Origin: Actinoplanes italicus
GTDB lineage: Bacteria; Actinomycetota; Actinomycetes; Mycobacteriales; Micromonosporaceae
Length of the DNA: 64,000 nt
NCBI RefSeq assembly: GCF_003001815.1
Contig: NZ_PVMZ01000006.1
Coordinates: 186,001 to 250,000 of the forward strand
Direction: 5' to 3'
Position numbers and translations under genes: made by a program. Shown piece by piece: positions 51,215-60,512 of the stretch (position 1 is the first letter of the stretch; each line of letters begins with the position of its first letter). The notes under the pieces were generated by a model. That model worked only from the letters and a program-made list of their open reading frames with translations. It had not been told where the DNA came from and did not search any database.

Positions 51215-51985
51215 GTGCAGACTGGCCGAGTGGCTTTCACCCTGACGATCGACTGTGGCGGTGGCGGGATCAAGGGTTCGGTCCTTGACGAGGCCGGGAC
51301 GATGCGGGCCCAGCCGATCCGGGTGCCGACGCCCTACCCGCTTCCGCCGGACCTGTTCGTGAAGACGCTCGTCACGCTCGGCGAGCAGCTGCCGTCCGCG
51401 GACCGGGTGACCGTCGGCATGCCCGGGATGATCCGGCACGGCGTGGTGGTGGCGACCCCGCACTACGTGACCCGGTCCGGCCCGCGTACGAAGGTCGATC
51501 CCGAGTTGGTCGAGGCCTGGCACGGGTTCGACGCGCGGACCGCTCTGGCCGAGGCGTTCGGGCTGCCGACGCTGGTGCTCAACGACGCCGAGGTGCACGG
51601 TGCCGGAGTGGTCGCCGGCACCGGCTGCGAGCTGGTCCTCACTCTGGGGACCGGGCTGGGCTGCGCGCTGTTCGACGGCGGCGAACTGGCTCCGCACCTG
51701 GAGATGTCACAGGCGCCGATCCGGTGGGGCACGTCCTACGACACGTACATCGGTGAGCACGAGCGCCGCCGGCTCGGCGACGCCCTCTGGTCGCGCCGGG
51801 TCCGCAACGTGGTCGACGGGCTGCGGCCGGTCTTCCTCTGGGACCGGGTCTACCTGGGCGGCGGCAACTCCCGGCTGATCACCCCGACGCAGCTGGCCCG
51901 GATGGGCGACGACGTGGTGGTGGTCCCGAACACGGCGGGCATCGTCGGCGGGGTCCGCGCCTGGACGCTGGGTCACCGGTCATGA
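51215..51985 (+). CDS. ROK-family sugar kinase, polyphosphate-glucokinase-like
   Basis: A 256-residue ROK kinase. The phosphate-1 motif is TIDCGGGGIKGSV (Asp13), the catalytic Asp124 lies in LVLNDAEVHG, and the phosphate-2 loop is LTLGTGLGCALF. Length and motifs fit actinobacterial polyphosphate/ATP glucokinase, which phosphorylates glucose from polyphosphate. The classic ROK zinc CxCGxxGC motif is absent, as in that group. The GTG at 51215 follows GGGGAGG. It overlaps the HAD gene by four bases. Donor preference cannot be told from sequence. Confidence 0.78.
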   Translation: MQTGRVAFTLTIDCGGGGIKGSVLDEAGTMRAQPIRVPTPYPLPPDLFVKTLVTLGEQLPSADRVTVGMPGMIRHGVVVATPHYVTRSGPRTKVDPELVEAWHGFDARTALAEAFGLPTLVLNDAEVHGAGVVAGTGCELVLTLGTGLGCALFDGGELAPHLEMSQAPIRWGTSYDTYIGEHERRRLGDALWSRRVRNVVDGLRPVFLWDRVYLGGGNSRLITPTQLARMGDDVVVVPNTAGIVGGVRAWTLGHRS

Positions 51986-52710
51986 TCGGCCGACCCGCCG
52001 CCGTCCTGCTCGACTTCGGTGGTGTGCTCGCCGACGCGCCGTACCGTGCCGAGCGCCCCGACCTGGTCCTGCGCCTCTACAACCTCACCGACCGGGCGCT
52101 CTCCCCCGGCCGGATCCAGCAGTCGCTGATCGACGGCGGCGCCGCCTACGCCCGCTGGCGCGACGAGGACTGGCCCGACGAGCTGCCGCAGCCCGAGGTC
52201 TGGGAACGCTTCGTGATCCACGACTGGCCACCGCTCGCCCAGGCCAGAGTGCGCGGCGCGGTCACCCGGCTCAGTTACGACTGGGCCTGGCGGGAGGGCT
52301 GGGCGCTGCGGCCCGGCATCGCCGGGTTCCTCACCACATGCGCCGGGCGGGGCATCCCGCTCGCGGTGGTCAGCAACACCCTCAGCGGCGCGGCGCACCG
52401 TGACTTCCTGGCCAAGGCCGGCGTCGGGCGCCTGTTCGCGGCACAGATCTACAGCGACGAGGCCGGGGTCCGCAAACCCAACCCGCAGATGATCTGGAAC
52501 GCCACCGACGCGCTCGGCGTCTCCCCGGCGGACTGCTGGTTCGTGGGCGACAGCAAACGCCGCGACATCGCGTGTGCCCGGCGTGCCGACATCGGCACCG
52601 CCATCCTGATGCCGTCCGGCCGTAAGGACTCCGGCGGCACGCAACCCGAGGCCGATGCGGTGGTCGCCGACGGCCACGAACTTCAAGACCTTCTCTCCGG
52701 TACGCCCTGA
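51982..52710 (+). CDS. HAD-family hydrolase
   Basis: A 242-residue haloacid-dehalogenase-superfamily phosphatase. Nucleophile motif I is LLDFGGVLAD with Asp11; the usual second Asp is Gly, as in the DxGGV subgroup related to epoxide-hydrolase N-terminal phosphatases. Motif II is VVSNT, motif III Lys in GVRKPNP and motif IV FVGDSKRRD. It is coupled by ATGA overlap to the glucokinase-like gene, which hints at a sugar-phosphate substrate. Substrate unknown. Confidence 0.88.
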   Translation: MIGRPAAVLLDFGGVLADAPYRAERPDLVLRLYNLTDRALSPGRIQQSLIDGGAAYARWRDEDWPDELPQPEVWERFVIHDWPPLAQARVRGAVTRLSYDWAWREGWALRPGIAGFLTTCAGRGIPLAVVSNTLSGAAHRDFLAKAGVGRLFAAQIYSDEAGVRKPNPQMIWNATDALGVSPADCWFVGDSKRRDIACARRADIGTAILMPSGRKDSGGTQPEADAVVADGHELQDLLSGTP

Positions 52711-52721
52711 GCGTCCCGTTC

Positions 52722-53480
52722 TCAGCGGGGCGGGCTCGTGTAGAGCCCGGTCCGGCAGCCCATCTCGCCCGGTTCGAGCCAGATCCGGTCGAACCCGACG
52801 TCCTTCGTCCTGCCGTCCGGTGTCCGGATCACCACGACGCAGTCACGCTCGGCGGCGATGCCCACGGCCGCCACCAGAACGCCCTCGACGACGGCGGTGT
52901 CGATGCCGGTCCCTGCCGGGAACGCGGCCCGGACCGCGTCCGCCAGCGTCTCCGGTGTAGCGGTCTTCAGCACCTCGGCGAGCCGATCACGCGCATCGGG
53001 CGGCAGCGACGGCGGAGGCGACGGTGAGGGCGCGGCCGGAGCGGTGCCCTCCGGGCAGTCGACGACCTTGTGGGTGGTGTAGCGGTACATCTTGAGGGTG
53101 AACCGATAGCAGGCCGCCGGTGTGACCGCCGGGTCGGGCGAGGGCAGCTCGAACCGGACGTCCACGGTCGCCTCCTCGTCCGAGGAGACCCGCCCGGACC
53201 AGGCCACCGGCGTCAGGCGGATCGAGTCGTCGAGTGATGGGGCGGGCATCTCGGCCGGGATCTCGGTGGCGGCGATGTGCTCGGCTGTGCGGCTGCGCTC
53301 CCGATAACCGAGGTCCTTGCCGAGTTCCTCCGCCATGGACTCGGTCGCGCGCCGCGCCGAGGACGTGCCGTCGGCGGACTCGGTCGCCCGGGTCAGGACA
53401 CTCACCGCCACCGCGATCACCGCGCCGACCATGACCAGACTGCCGACCAGCCACACGACGAACGCCCGTATTCCGCGCAC
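52722..53480 (-). CDS. Membrane-anchored protein of unknown function
   Basis: A 252-residue protein with one N-terminal membrane span (AFVVWLVGSLVMVGAVIAVA), a mostly polar external part containing four Cys, and a central Pro/Ser stretch (AAPSPSPPPSLPPDARD). No known domain was recognised. It converges on the HAD gene with an 11-bp gap and is followed upstream by the methyltransferase gene on the same strand. The start is GTG at 53480 with a weak ribosome site. Confidence 0.65.
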   Translation of the reverse strand: MRGIRAFVVWLVGSLVMVGAVIAVAVSVLTRATESADGTSSARRATESMAEELGKDLGYRERSRTAEHIAATEIPAEMPAPSLDDSIRLTPVAWSGRVSSDEEATVDVRFELPSPDPAVTPAACYRFTLKMYRYTTHKVVDCPEGTAPAAPSPSPPPSLPPDARDRLAEVLKTATPETLADAVRAAFPAGTGIDTAVVEGVLVAAVGIAAERDCVVVIRTPDGRTKDVGFDRIWLEPGEMGCRTGLYTSPPR

Positions 53481-53506
53481 GCCGGAACTCTATCGGTGCC
53501 GGTCAA

Positions 53507-54178
53507 TCAGGCCGCGGTGACCTGCCAGACCGTGGTGCGGCGGATCGGCATGTTCTCCAGCTCCTCCACCACCGGGACGTCGTAGACCGCCCGCTGGATC
53601 AGCCCCTCCGGCAGGTAGGCGCGGCCCGGGTCACCCACCAGGACCAGCGAGCCCCGGCCCGCGGCCCGCCGCAGGAACGGCAGCACACGCCCGGCCATCT
53701 CCCGGCTGTAGAAGACGTCCCCGGCCAGGACCACGCCGTACCGGTCGTCGGAGTCCAGCAGGTCGGCCTCGACGGTCTCCACCCGTACGCCGTTGGCCTC
53801 GGCGTTGGCCCGCGCCGCCGCCAGCGACAACGGGTCGATGTCGTTCGCCGTGACCGGTTGCGCCCCGGCCCGCGCCGCGGCCACCGCCACCAGGCCGGAG
53901 CCGGTCGCCAGGTCGAGGACGCTGCGGTCGGCCACCAGGTCGGGATCGTCGAGGACGTGGCGGGCCAGGGCCTGCCCACCGGCCCAGGCGAAGGCCCAGA
54001 ACGGCGGCGGCTGCGGGGTCCCGGACTCCTCGGTCGCCTCCCACAGGGCGATCGGGTCGCCGGCCTGGAAGAGCGAGACCTCGGGCACGAACGGGACCGG
54101 CGCCAGAGCGGTGTGGGCGCGGAGGAACTCCAGAAGCACGCCTGCGATTGTGCCGTTTCCGCTCAGGTGCGCGGTCAC
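53507..54178 (-). CDS. ETF-beta lysine methyltransferase-like (METTL20 type) methyltransferase
   Basis: Class I SAM-dependent methyltransferase of up to 223 residues. SAM motif I is VLDLATGSGLVAVAA, with NDIDPLSL as motif II and VVLAGDVFYSREMA after it. PPFWAFAWAGGQALARHVLD upstream is typical of the METTL20/ETF-beta lysine methyltransferase family, which acts on the electron-transfer flavoprotein beta subunit. The window also has an acyl-CoA dehydrogenase that needs ETF, but far away. A GTG at 54139 matches the family N-terminus better than the GTG at 54178; both are possible. Confidence 0.82.
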   Translation of the reverse strand: MTAHLSGNGTIAGVLLEFLRAHTALAPVPFVPEVSLFQAGDPIALWEATEESGTPQPPPFWAFAWAGGQALARHVLDDPDLVADRSVLDLATGSGLVAVAAARAGAQPVTANDIDPLSLAAARANAEANGVRVETVEADLLDSDDRYGVVLAGDVFYSREMAGRVLPFLRRAAGRGSLVLVGDPGRAYLPEGLIQRAVYDVPVVEELENMPIRRTTVWQVTAA

Positions 54179-54222
54179 CGGGCCGATCAGTCCGACAAGG
54201 GTCTACGTCGGGAGGAGCACCG

Positions 54223-57200
54223 ATGCCGACACGGTGGCCCGCCACCATCTTCGGAGCCTGGATGGTGGTGCTCGCCGTGGCCTTCGGGCTGCAGCCGGAC
54301 CTCCAGGGGCTGTTGCGCCTGGTCGCCGGCATCTCGGCGGCGCTGGCGCTCTCCTTCGGCATCCGCCGCAGCCGCCCTGACGACGTCAAGCCGTGGTGGG
54401 TGCTGGCCGGGGCGGTGCTCCTGTCAGCCGTCGGCGGCGCTCTCGCCACAGCACCGGCGTTCATCGCGAACTGGCTGACCTGGCTGGAGTCGGCCGGGGT
54501 CGCGCTGCTGCTCGTCGCGTACGCCGCCCTGGCCGTCGCCCTGGCCGGTTTCGTGGATCGCCGCACCAGCTCGTCGCGGGACCGGGCCGGTCTGCTGGAC
54601 GCGCTCACCGTCACGTCCGGGGTGGCGCTGCTGATCTGGACGTTCGTGGTCGGTCCGCGGCTGGAGGGCTCGGCCGCCACCGGCTGGACCGAGATCGCCA
54701 TGCCGGTCGCCGACCTGCTCTGCCTGGGTCTGCTGGTCCGGCTCGCGACCATGCCGGGCCGCCTGGTGGCACCCGGTTACATGCTCGGGGCCGGGGTGGT
54801 GGCGCTGCTCGCCGCCGACGTGGGCCGGGCGTCCGGTTTCGGGCATCTGGCCCTCTACACGGCGGCGGGGCTCGCCGCGCTGATCCCGTCGATGGCCGAG
54901 TTGACCCGTCCGGCCGAGACACCGCCGGCCGAGACCAGTCACGCCCGGCTCGCGCTGCTCGGGGTGGCGGCCATGGTCGCGCCGACCGTGCTGCTGGTGA
55001 AGATGTTCCGCGACGGCCAGTTCGCCGGTCTCACCGTGGTCGCCGCGCTCAGCACCCTGATGGTGGCGCTGGTCCTGGCCCGGATGGCCGGGATCATGGC
55101 GAGTCACCGGCAGGCGATGTCCCGGGAGCGGGCGTTGCGCGAGGCGTCGGCGGCACTGGTCTCGGCGGCCGACAGCGAGGCGGTGGGCCTGGCCGTACGC
55201 ACCGCGGTCGCCCAGCTCATCCCGGGTGACGTGCCACACGGCGTGGTCCTGGCGATCGCGATCGCCCAGTCCGAGCCGCAGTCGCCGGAGGCGGCCGCGC
55301 AGGCCGCCGTGGACCGGGCCACCGGCACCGCGGCCCGGCTCGTCACCACCCGTGACGTGGACTGGGCGGTGGCGGTACGCCTGACCCAGTTCACCAGGAC
55401 GCTGCGCTGCCCCATGGTGCTCAAGGACCGGCCGGGCGGCGACCCGCTCGTCGGCGTTCTGCACGTGGGCGCGCCGACCTGGGCGCTGCTGGAGCTGCAG
55501 CGGTCGGTGGAGGTGCTGGCCGCGCAGGTGGCGCTGGCCCTGGAACGGATCGCGCTGGGGCACGAGGTGGCGCGGCGCAACAGCGAGACGTACTTCCGGA
55601 CGCTGATCCAGAACACCGCCGACGTGATCACCATCCTCGACGACGAGGACCGGATCCGGTACGCCAGCCCGTCCGCGGTCGGGGTGTTCGGCGGCGACCC
55701 GACCGGCGCCCTGCTACCCGAGGTGATCCACCCCGGCGAACGGGACCGGCTCGGCGACGTCCTGGCCGCGGTCCGCGGCGGTCATCAGCTGGAGCAGCAG
55801 CTCGACTTCCGGGCGCGCGGCAACCGGCGTACCGAAGTCCTGCTCGAATTGCACTGCCGGGACCTGCGGGCGGAACCGACCGTGGCCGGGCTCGTCATCA
55901 CCATGCGGGATGTCACCGAGCAGCGCCGCCTGCAGAACGAGCTGACCCACCAGGCGTTCCACGACGCGATGACCGGCCTGGCGAACCGGGTGCTGTTCAA
56001 CGACCGCCTGCGGCACGCGGTGTCCCGCAGCACCCGGGACGGTTCGGTGATCGGCGTCCTCTTCATCGACCTGGACGACTTCAAGATGGTGAACGACACT
56101 CTCGGGCACGCGGTCGGCGACCAGCTGCTGATCGAGGTGGCGCACCGGATCGCCGGGGCGCTGCGGGCCGACGACACGGCGGCCCGGCTCGGCGGCGACG
56201 AGTTCGCGGCCCTGGTGGAGAATGTCAACGACCCGGGCGCGGTCGAGGAGACCGCCAACCGGATCTTCGCGGCCCTCGCCCAGCCGGTGATGACCGACGC
56301 CAAGCCGCTGTACGCGATGGCCAGCATCGGCATCACCACGACGCCCGAGGGCAACGACGCCGACGAGCTGCTGCGGCAGGCCGACCTGGCGCTGTACGTG
56401 GCCAAGGGCGCCGGCAAGAACCAGTGGCGGCGCTACCAGGCGCACCTGCACAACGAGATGGTGGAGCGGCTGGAGCTGCGGTCGGCGCTCGACCACGCGG
56501 TCAACGAGGGCCACTTCCTGCTGCACTACCAGCCGATCGTGGACCTGCCGTCGGGCATGGCGGTCGGGTTCGAGGCGCTGGTCCGCTGGCACCACCCGAA
56601 GCGCGGCGTGATCACGCCGGACCAGTTCATCGAGGTCGCCGAGGAGAGCGGGCTGGTCCTGCCGATGGGCCGCTGGGTGCTGGAGGAGGCATTGCGCACG
56701 GTCGCCGAGTGGCGCCGCATCCTGCCGGACGGTCACACGCCGTACGTCAGCGTCAACGTGTCGGTCAAGCAGTTCCGGGAGAGCGGCTTCGTCGAGCAGG
56801 TGCGGACCGCGCTCGCACACACCGGGGTGCCGCCGCAGTCACTGATGCTCGAGATCACCGAGACGCTGCTGGCCAAGGACGACGAGCGTATGTGGACCGA
56901 CCTGAGTGTGCTGCGGGAGATGGGCATCCGGATCGCGATCGACGACTTCGGCACCGGGTACTCGTCGCTCGGCTACCTGCGGCAGCGACCGATCGACGTC
57001 ATCAAGATCGACAAGACGTTCATCGACGACATGGTCACCGGGCAGCAGCCGCTCGCACTGGTCAGCGGCATCGTCAGCCTGGCACAGTCGCTGGGCCTGG
57101 TCGTCATCGCCGAGGGCATCGAGGATCCCGGTCACCGCGAGGTTCTGGTGCGCCTCGGGTGCCCGCTCGGGCAGGGCTTCCTGTTCTCGAGTCCGCTCGG

Positions 57201-57252
57201 CCCGACCGAGGTGCTGGCCTGGCTGCGGAGCACCCAGTCGATCGCCGTCTGA
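54223..57252 (+). CDS. Multi-span PAS-GGDEF-EAL cyclic di-GMP protein
   Basis: A 1009-residue membrane protein. About seven to nine spans cover residues 1-300. A linker or GAF-like part (300-450) follows, then PAS (about 455-570), GGDEF (657-661, RLGGDEF) with an intact RxxD inhibitory site (RADD) five residues earlier, and EAL (E784-L786). The EAL domain keeps EITET, IDDFGTGYSSL, IKIDKTFI and AEGIE, so both cyclase and phosphodiesterase motifs look active. The start follows GGGAGGAG. Which activity dominates must be tested. Confidence 0.93.
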   Translation: MPTRWPATIFGAWMVVLAVAFGLQPDLQGLLRLVAGISAALALSFGIRRSRPDDVKPWWVLAGAVLLSAVGGALATAPAFIANWLTWLESAGVALLLVAYAALAVALAGFVDRRTSSSRDRAGLLDALTVTSGVALLIWTFVVGPRLEGSAATGWTEIAMPVADLLCLGLLVRLATMPGRLVAPGYMLGAGVVALLAADVGRASGFGHLALYTAAGLAALIPSMAELTRPAETPPAETSHARLALLGVAAMVAPTVLLVKMFRDGQFAGLTVVAALSTLMVALVLARMAGIMASHRQAMSRERALREASAALVSAADSEAVGLAVRTAVAQLIPGDVPHGVVLAIAIAQSEPQSPEAAAQAAVDRATGTAARLVTTRDVDWAVAVRLTQFTRTLRCPMVLKDRPGGDPLVGVLHVGAPTWALLELQRSVEVLAAQVALALERIALGHEVARRNSETYFRTLIQNTADVITILDDEDRIRYASPSAVGVFGGDPTGALLPEVIHPGERDRLGDVLAAVRGGHQLEQQLDFRARGNRRTEVLLELHCRDLRAEPTVAGLVITMRDVTEQRRLQNELTHQAFHDAMTGLANRVLFNDRLRHAVSRSTRDGSVIGVLFIDLDDFKMVNDTLGHAVGDQLLIEVAHRIAGALRADDTAARLGGDEFAALVENVNDPGAVEETANRIFAALAQPVMTDAKPLYAMASIGITTTPEGNDADELLRQADLALYVAKGAGKNQWRRYQAHLHNEMVERLELRSALDHAVNEGHFLLHYQPIVDLPSGMAVGFEALVRWHHPKRGVITPDQFIEVAEESGLVLPMGRWVLEEALRTVAEWRRILPDGHTPYVSVNVSVKQFRESGFVEQVRTALAHTGVPPQSLMLEITETLLAKDDERMWTDLSVLREMGIRIAIDDFGTGYSSLGYLRQRPIDVIKIDKTFIDDMVTGQQPLALVSGIVSLAQSLGLVVIAEGIEDPGHREVLVRLGCPLGQGFLFSSPLGPTEVLAWLRSTQSIAV

Positions 57253-57352
57253 CCCGTCTGGCGCGTTTCGAGGGGCAGGTCAGCGTGCTCGGGTGGTGCG
57301 TCGCGGGACGTGTGGGTTGCGGTTGGGCACCGCGACGTGCGTACAAAATAGG

Positions 57353-58429
57353 TCAATAGGGGTTTCCGGTGCCGGGAAGCCGGCCGCGCAGCAGACCACC
57401 CAACCGTCCGGGCAGGCCGGGGTCGTCCGCCAGAGGCGGGCTTTCGGTGCCGGCCTCGCCGGCGATCCCGGCGACAAGCTCACGCAGGGCGCTCACCGCA
57501 TCGGTCCGCGGACGCCAGCCGAGGGCGGCGGCCGCCCGGTCGCAACTCATCAAGGGCGCCTTCAGCGCCAGCCGCACCCACCCCCGATCCACCGGCTGCA
57601 GCCGCAACTGCCAGGTCAGCGCGGCGGCTCCCTCCAACAACAAACCAGGCACCCGCAGTCGTACGCCGTGAAACGCGCGCCCCACGATGTCGGCGTCGAG
57701 CACCGGCCCGGCCGCGAGATTGAAGGCACCCCGCACGTCGGCGCGGAGCACGCGCAGAAAGGCGTCGGCGACATCGTCCGCGTGCACCGCCTGCATCCGC
57801 AGCCCCGGATGACTCGGGACGATCGGGATCCGCCCGAAGCGCAGCAGGTTCGCGGGCAGCAGCGGTCCGGCGAAGTAGCGGGCGATCTCGGCGCCGGCGT
57901 CCCGCTGGAAGATCAGCCCCGGCCGCAACCGGACGATCCGCAACGTCGGATGGTCCGACTCGATCTCGTCGAGCATGCGTTCCACCAGCGCCTTGTGGCG
58001 GCTGTACGACGACTCGGCGACGCCGGTGCGCAGCCAGGTCTCGCGGACGAACGCCCGTTTCGGGCCGGGCGCGTAGACGCCGACCGACGAGGCATGCACG
58101 AGGGCCGGGACGCCGGCCGCGATCGCGGCCCGGAAAACGGTCCGGCTGCCGAGCACGTTCGTCCGGTACAGGCGGCGCTGGTCGTGGCTGGGCTGGATCT
58201 GCCAGGCGAGGTTCACCACCGCGTCCGCGCCGGTGAAGAGCTCGGTCAGCCGTACGCCCGCTTCGTCGGTCCCGATGTCGATCGAGTGCCAGTCGACATC
58301 CGCGTACGGACCGGTCGGCGGCGGCCGGCGACGGCTGACACCGGAGAGTTCGAGGTCGGGCTCCTCGTGGAGACGCCGCAGCAGGGCCGTGCCGGCGTTG
58401 CCGCTGGCGCCCACGATCACTACACGCAT
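57353..58429 (-). CDS. NAD-dependent epimerase/dehydratase (extended SDR)
   Basis: A 358-residue extended short-chain dehydrogenase. Rossmann motif GASGNAG lies at 7-13, the DxVxLAW-like VVNLAWQ follows the nucleotide fold, and the active-site YxxxK is YSRHK. The C-terminal region is typical of nucleotide-sugar epimerases and related reductases (HADDVADAFLRVL). The substrate is unknown. It converges on the cyclic di-GMP gene and no partner genes are adjacent. Confidence 0.9.
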   Translation of the reverse strand: MRVVIVGASGNAGTALLRRLHEEPDLELSGVSRRRPPPTGPYADVDWHSIDIGTDEAGVRLTELFTGADAVVNLAWQIQPSHDQRRLYRTNVLGSRTVFRAAIAAGVPALVHASSVGVYAPGPKRAFVRETWLRTGVAESSYSRHKALVERMLDEIESDHPTLRIVRLRPGLIFQRDAGAEIARYFAGPLLPANLLRFGRIPIVPSHPGLRMQAVHADDVADAFLRVLRADVRGAFNLAAGPVLDADIVGRAFHGVRLRVPGLLLEGAAALTWQLRLQPVDRGWVRLALKAPLMSCDRAAAALGWRPRTDAVSALRELVAGIAGEAGTESPPLADDPGLPGRLGGLLRGRLPGTGNPY

Positions 58430-58690
58430 GGGTGATGCGGTACCCCCGGGCGCCCGCTTGAACCGTTGCGGCCCGCACTACCCGTCCCACCGAACGGAAG
58501 TACGTCGAGCCGGAGCCGTTTCATTCCTGCGGGCGGGAAATCATCCGCCCGCGCCACTTTCCTGTGTGCGGGCCATGAATGACCGTGGCAATCTGGAATT
58601 ATCTCGCGCCGCATTGCGGTACGTTCTTCGGGCCCACCGGCCGTTCTTTACACCGCTCCGGCCGTTCCGCCGGGTGAACCGGCCGTTCTC
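58430..58690. other. Intergenic region with short repeats
   Basis: 261 bp between the epimerase promoter and the 3' end of the SDR gene. It contains three copies of CCGGCCGTTC and a small inverted repeat (CGGGCGG and CCGCCCG), but no supported gene. Confidence 0.5.
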
Positions 58691-59446
58691 TCAGGCCGCC
58701 GGGTCGTTCTTTGTGCCCTTTCGGGCCGCGCGGCCCGCGTAGAGCCGGTCGGGCACGAACGGCAGCGCATTGGCCAGCAGGATCGCCGCGCGATACTTCC
58801 CCGGAACGACGATCCGCCGGCGCGGCCGGTTCAGTGCCCGTTCCACCGCCGCCGCCACGATTTCCGGGCCGGGCAGGCCGGAACGGTGCGCGGTCAGGTC
58901 GGTCGCGATGTATCCGGGCTCGACGAGAGTGACGCCGATGCCCGTACCGGCCAGTTCCCGGCGCACCGAGTCATTGATGCCGCGAAGGCCGAACTTGGTC
59001 GCGGAGTAGACGCCGCCGATACCGATCTCACCGGCCACCGAACCGATGTTCACGATCGAACCGGACCCCTGAGCCCGCATGATCGGAACGATGGCCCGCA
59101 TCAGCCGGATCGGCGCCAGGAGATTTACCTCGACCGCCGCCCGGACCTCGTCCTCACCGGCCAGAACGGACGCGTCACAGCCGACACCCGCGTTGTTGAT
59201 CAGGGCATCGATCCGCCCGTCGACCGTCATAGCCCGCTCGACCAGCGCGTTCACGGCATCGGGATCGGTGACGTCGGCGGGCGCCACGAGCGCCGTGCCG
59301 CCCGTCTCCACGATCCGGGCGGCCACCGACCCCAGCTCGGCGGCCCGGCGCGCGGCCAGCACCACGGTGTCCCCCCGGGCTCCGAGCCGGAGGGCGATCG
59401 CCCGGCCGATCCCGCTGGACGCTCCGGTCACGACGACGACGGCCAC
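58691..59446 (-). CDS. SDR-family oxidoreductase
   Basis: Classical SDR of 251 residues. Cofactor motif TGASSGIG at 7-14, NNAG, the catalytic Ser in NIGSVAG and YSATK with Tyr and Lys are intact. Its C-terminal tail is lipophilic and basic (IVVPGKYRAAILLANALPFV, RAARKGTKNDPAA), a feature of actinobacterial SDRs near the membrane. The GTG at 59446 with AAAGGGGAG upstream was chosen over an earlier ATG. Substrate unknown. Confidence 0.9.
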   Translation of the reverse strand: MAVVVVTGASSGIGRAIALRLGARGDTVVLAARRAAELGSVAARIVETGGTALVAPADVTDPDAVNALVERAMTVDGRIDALINNAGVGCDASVLAGEDEVRAAVEVNLLAPIRLMRAIVPIMRAQGSGSIVNIGSVAGEIGIGGVYSATKFGLRGINDSVRRELAGTGIGVTLVEPGYIATDLTAHRSGLPGPEIVAAAVERALNRPRRRIVVPGKYRAAILLANALPFVPDRLYAGRAARKGTKNDPAA

Positions 59447-59483
59447 GGCACTCCCCTTTCGGCGGCAACGCCTTCCGACGGCA

Positions 59484-59513
59484 AACGGCGCCACCCGATC
59501 GGGCGGCGCCGTT
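59484..59513 (-). terminator. Terminator after lsr2
   Basis: A near-perfect 30-bp palindrome (outer arms AACGGCGCC and GGCGCCGTT, inner CCCGA/TCGGG, one mismatch pair) beginning 10 bp after the lsr2 stop codon. Confidence 0.75.
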
Positions 59514-59523
59514 GCACGGGCGA

Positions 59524-59871
59524 CTAGCGCTTGCTGTGGTACGCCTCGACGACCTCACTCGGGATGCGGCCACGCTCGGAGACGGTGAAACCGTTCTTGT
59601 TGGCCCACTCCCGAATAGCCTGATTCTGGTCGCGGCTGGAACGGCTCGACACCGCCGGAACTGCACGCCGGGCTGGGGTCGGAACGTTACCGTTCCGGCC
59701 CAGCCGGGTGGCTGCGGAGAGGAACGGTTCCAATGCTTTACGCAGCTTGCCGGCGTTCTTCTCGGACAGGTCGATCGTGTAGTTGACCCCGTCGAGGCCG
59801 AATTCGACGGTGCGGTCCGCTTCGGTACCGTCGAGGTCGTCGGTCAGCACGGTAATTATCTGCTTGGCCAT
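59524..59871 (-). CDS. lsr2: Nucleoid-associated protein Lsr2
   Basis: A 115-residue actinobacterial H-NS analogue that bridges AT-rich DNA and silences xenogeneic genes. The N-terminal dimerisation domain begins [20 protein letters not shown]; the C-terminal DNA-binding domain (about 78-115) has [19 protein letters not shown] with the AT-hook-like RGR. Length and sequence are standard. It is divergent from a 28-residue membrane protein gene behind a CebR-type operator. Confidence 0.97.
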   Translation of the reverse strand: MAKQIITVLTDDLDGTEADRTVEFGLDGVNYTIDLSEKNAGKLRKALEPFLSAATRLGRNGNVPTPARRAVPAVSSRSSRDQNQAIREWANKNGFTVSERGRIPSEVVEAYHSKR

Positions 59872-60071
59872 GGTTGTTCGCTCCTACGGCGAGTATTCGG
59901 CTGACGTCCGCGCGCACACGCCAGTCCTGCTCGCGAATGCCCGCCGTCACATTCATTCTGTCTTCCACAAGGCAGCCAGTGCAAATTGCCCGTTCTGGCA
60001 TGTCGCAATTGCCGGGTACCAACCGCCCCAGAACTCTTTTCGTAGCCGTGAATGTGCGGTAACGTCGCAGG

Positions 60072-60085
60072 TGGGAGCGCTCCCA
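60072..60085. promoter_or_regulatory. Perfect CebR-type operator
   Basis: TGGGAGCGCTCCCA (inside a 16-bp palindrome, 60071-60086) is identical to the CebR box of Streptomyces, the LacI-family repressor released by cello-oligosaccharides. It lies 17 bp before a 28-residue membrane protein start and 200 bp upstream of lsr2. Which gene it controls is unclear. Confidence 0.7.
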
Positions 60086-60102
60086 CACCTCCTGGAGGCC
60101 AG

Positions 60103-60189
60103 ATGAGCCGCGCCGTCCGAGTCATGACCCTGACCGCCCTGGTGGCGTTCGCGGTAGCCACCGCGATCGTCGCCGCCCAACAGGCCTGA
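60103..60189 (+). CDS. 28-residue membrane peptide
   Basis: Tiny single-span protein, MSRAVRVMTLTALVAF... ending AAQQA, with a hydrophobic core from residue 8 to 25. The ATG follows GGAGGCCAG, a strong Shine-Dalgarno site, and lies 17 bp after a perfect CebR-type operator, so expression in response to cello-oligosaccharides is likely if CebR is present. Function unknown; it could be a regulatory or leader-type peptide. Confidence 0.5.
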   Translation: MSRAVRVMTLTALVAFAVATAIVAAQQA

Positions 60190-60329
60190 CCCCCGGCCGT
60201 GCTGACCCCGCAGCGTAGTTGACCTTCCATACCCAACGCCACCACCCGCTGCCCACGATCCCGAGCCGCCTCGTCGCCGATTCTCCGGTGCCGGGGCGGT
60301 TCGCCGTTCCACCGCACGGCATCCAGGTC

Positions 60330-60512
60330 CGGCCCGACGTTGAGAGCCCGGCCCGACGTCAAGGCCCGGCCCGGCGTCAAGGCCCGGCCCGACGTTGAGA
60401 GCCCGGCCCGGCGTCAAGGCCCGGCCCGGCGTCAAGGCCCGGCCCGACGTCAAGGCCCGGCCCGACGTTGAGAGCCCGGCCCGGCGTCAACGGCCCGGCC
60501 CGGCGTTGAGGG
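60330..60512. repeat. 18/19-bp tandem repeat array (about ten units)
   Basis: About ten units of GGCCCGRCGTCAAGGCCC or the 19-base variant GGCCCGACGTTGAGAGCCC follow each other with few changes. The variants alternate without strict order, as in a minisatellite that has been reshuffled. Confidence 0.9.
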
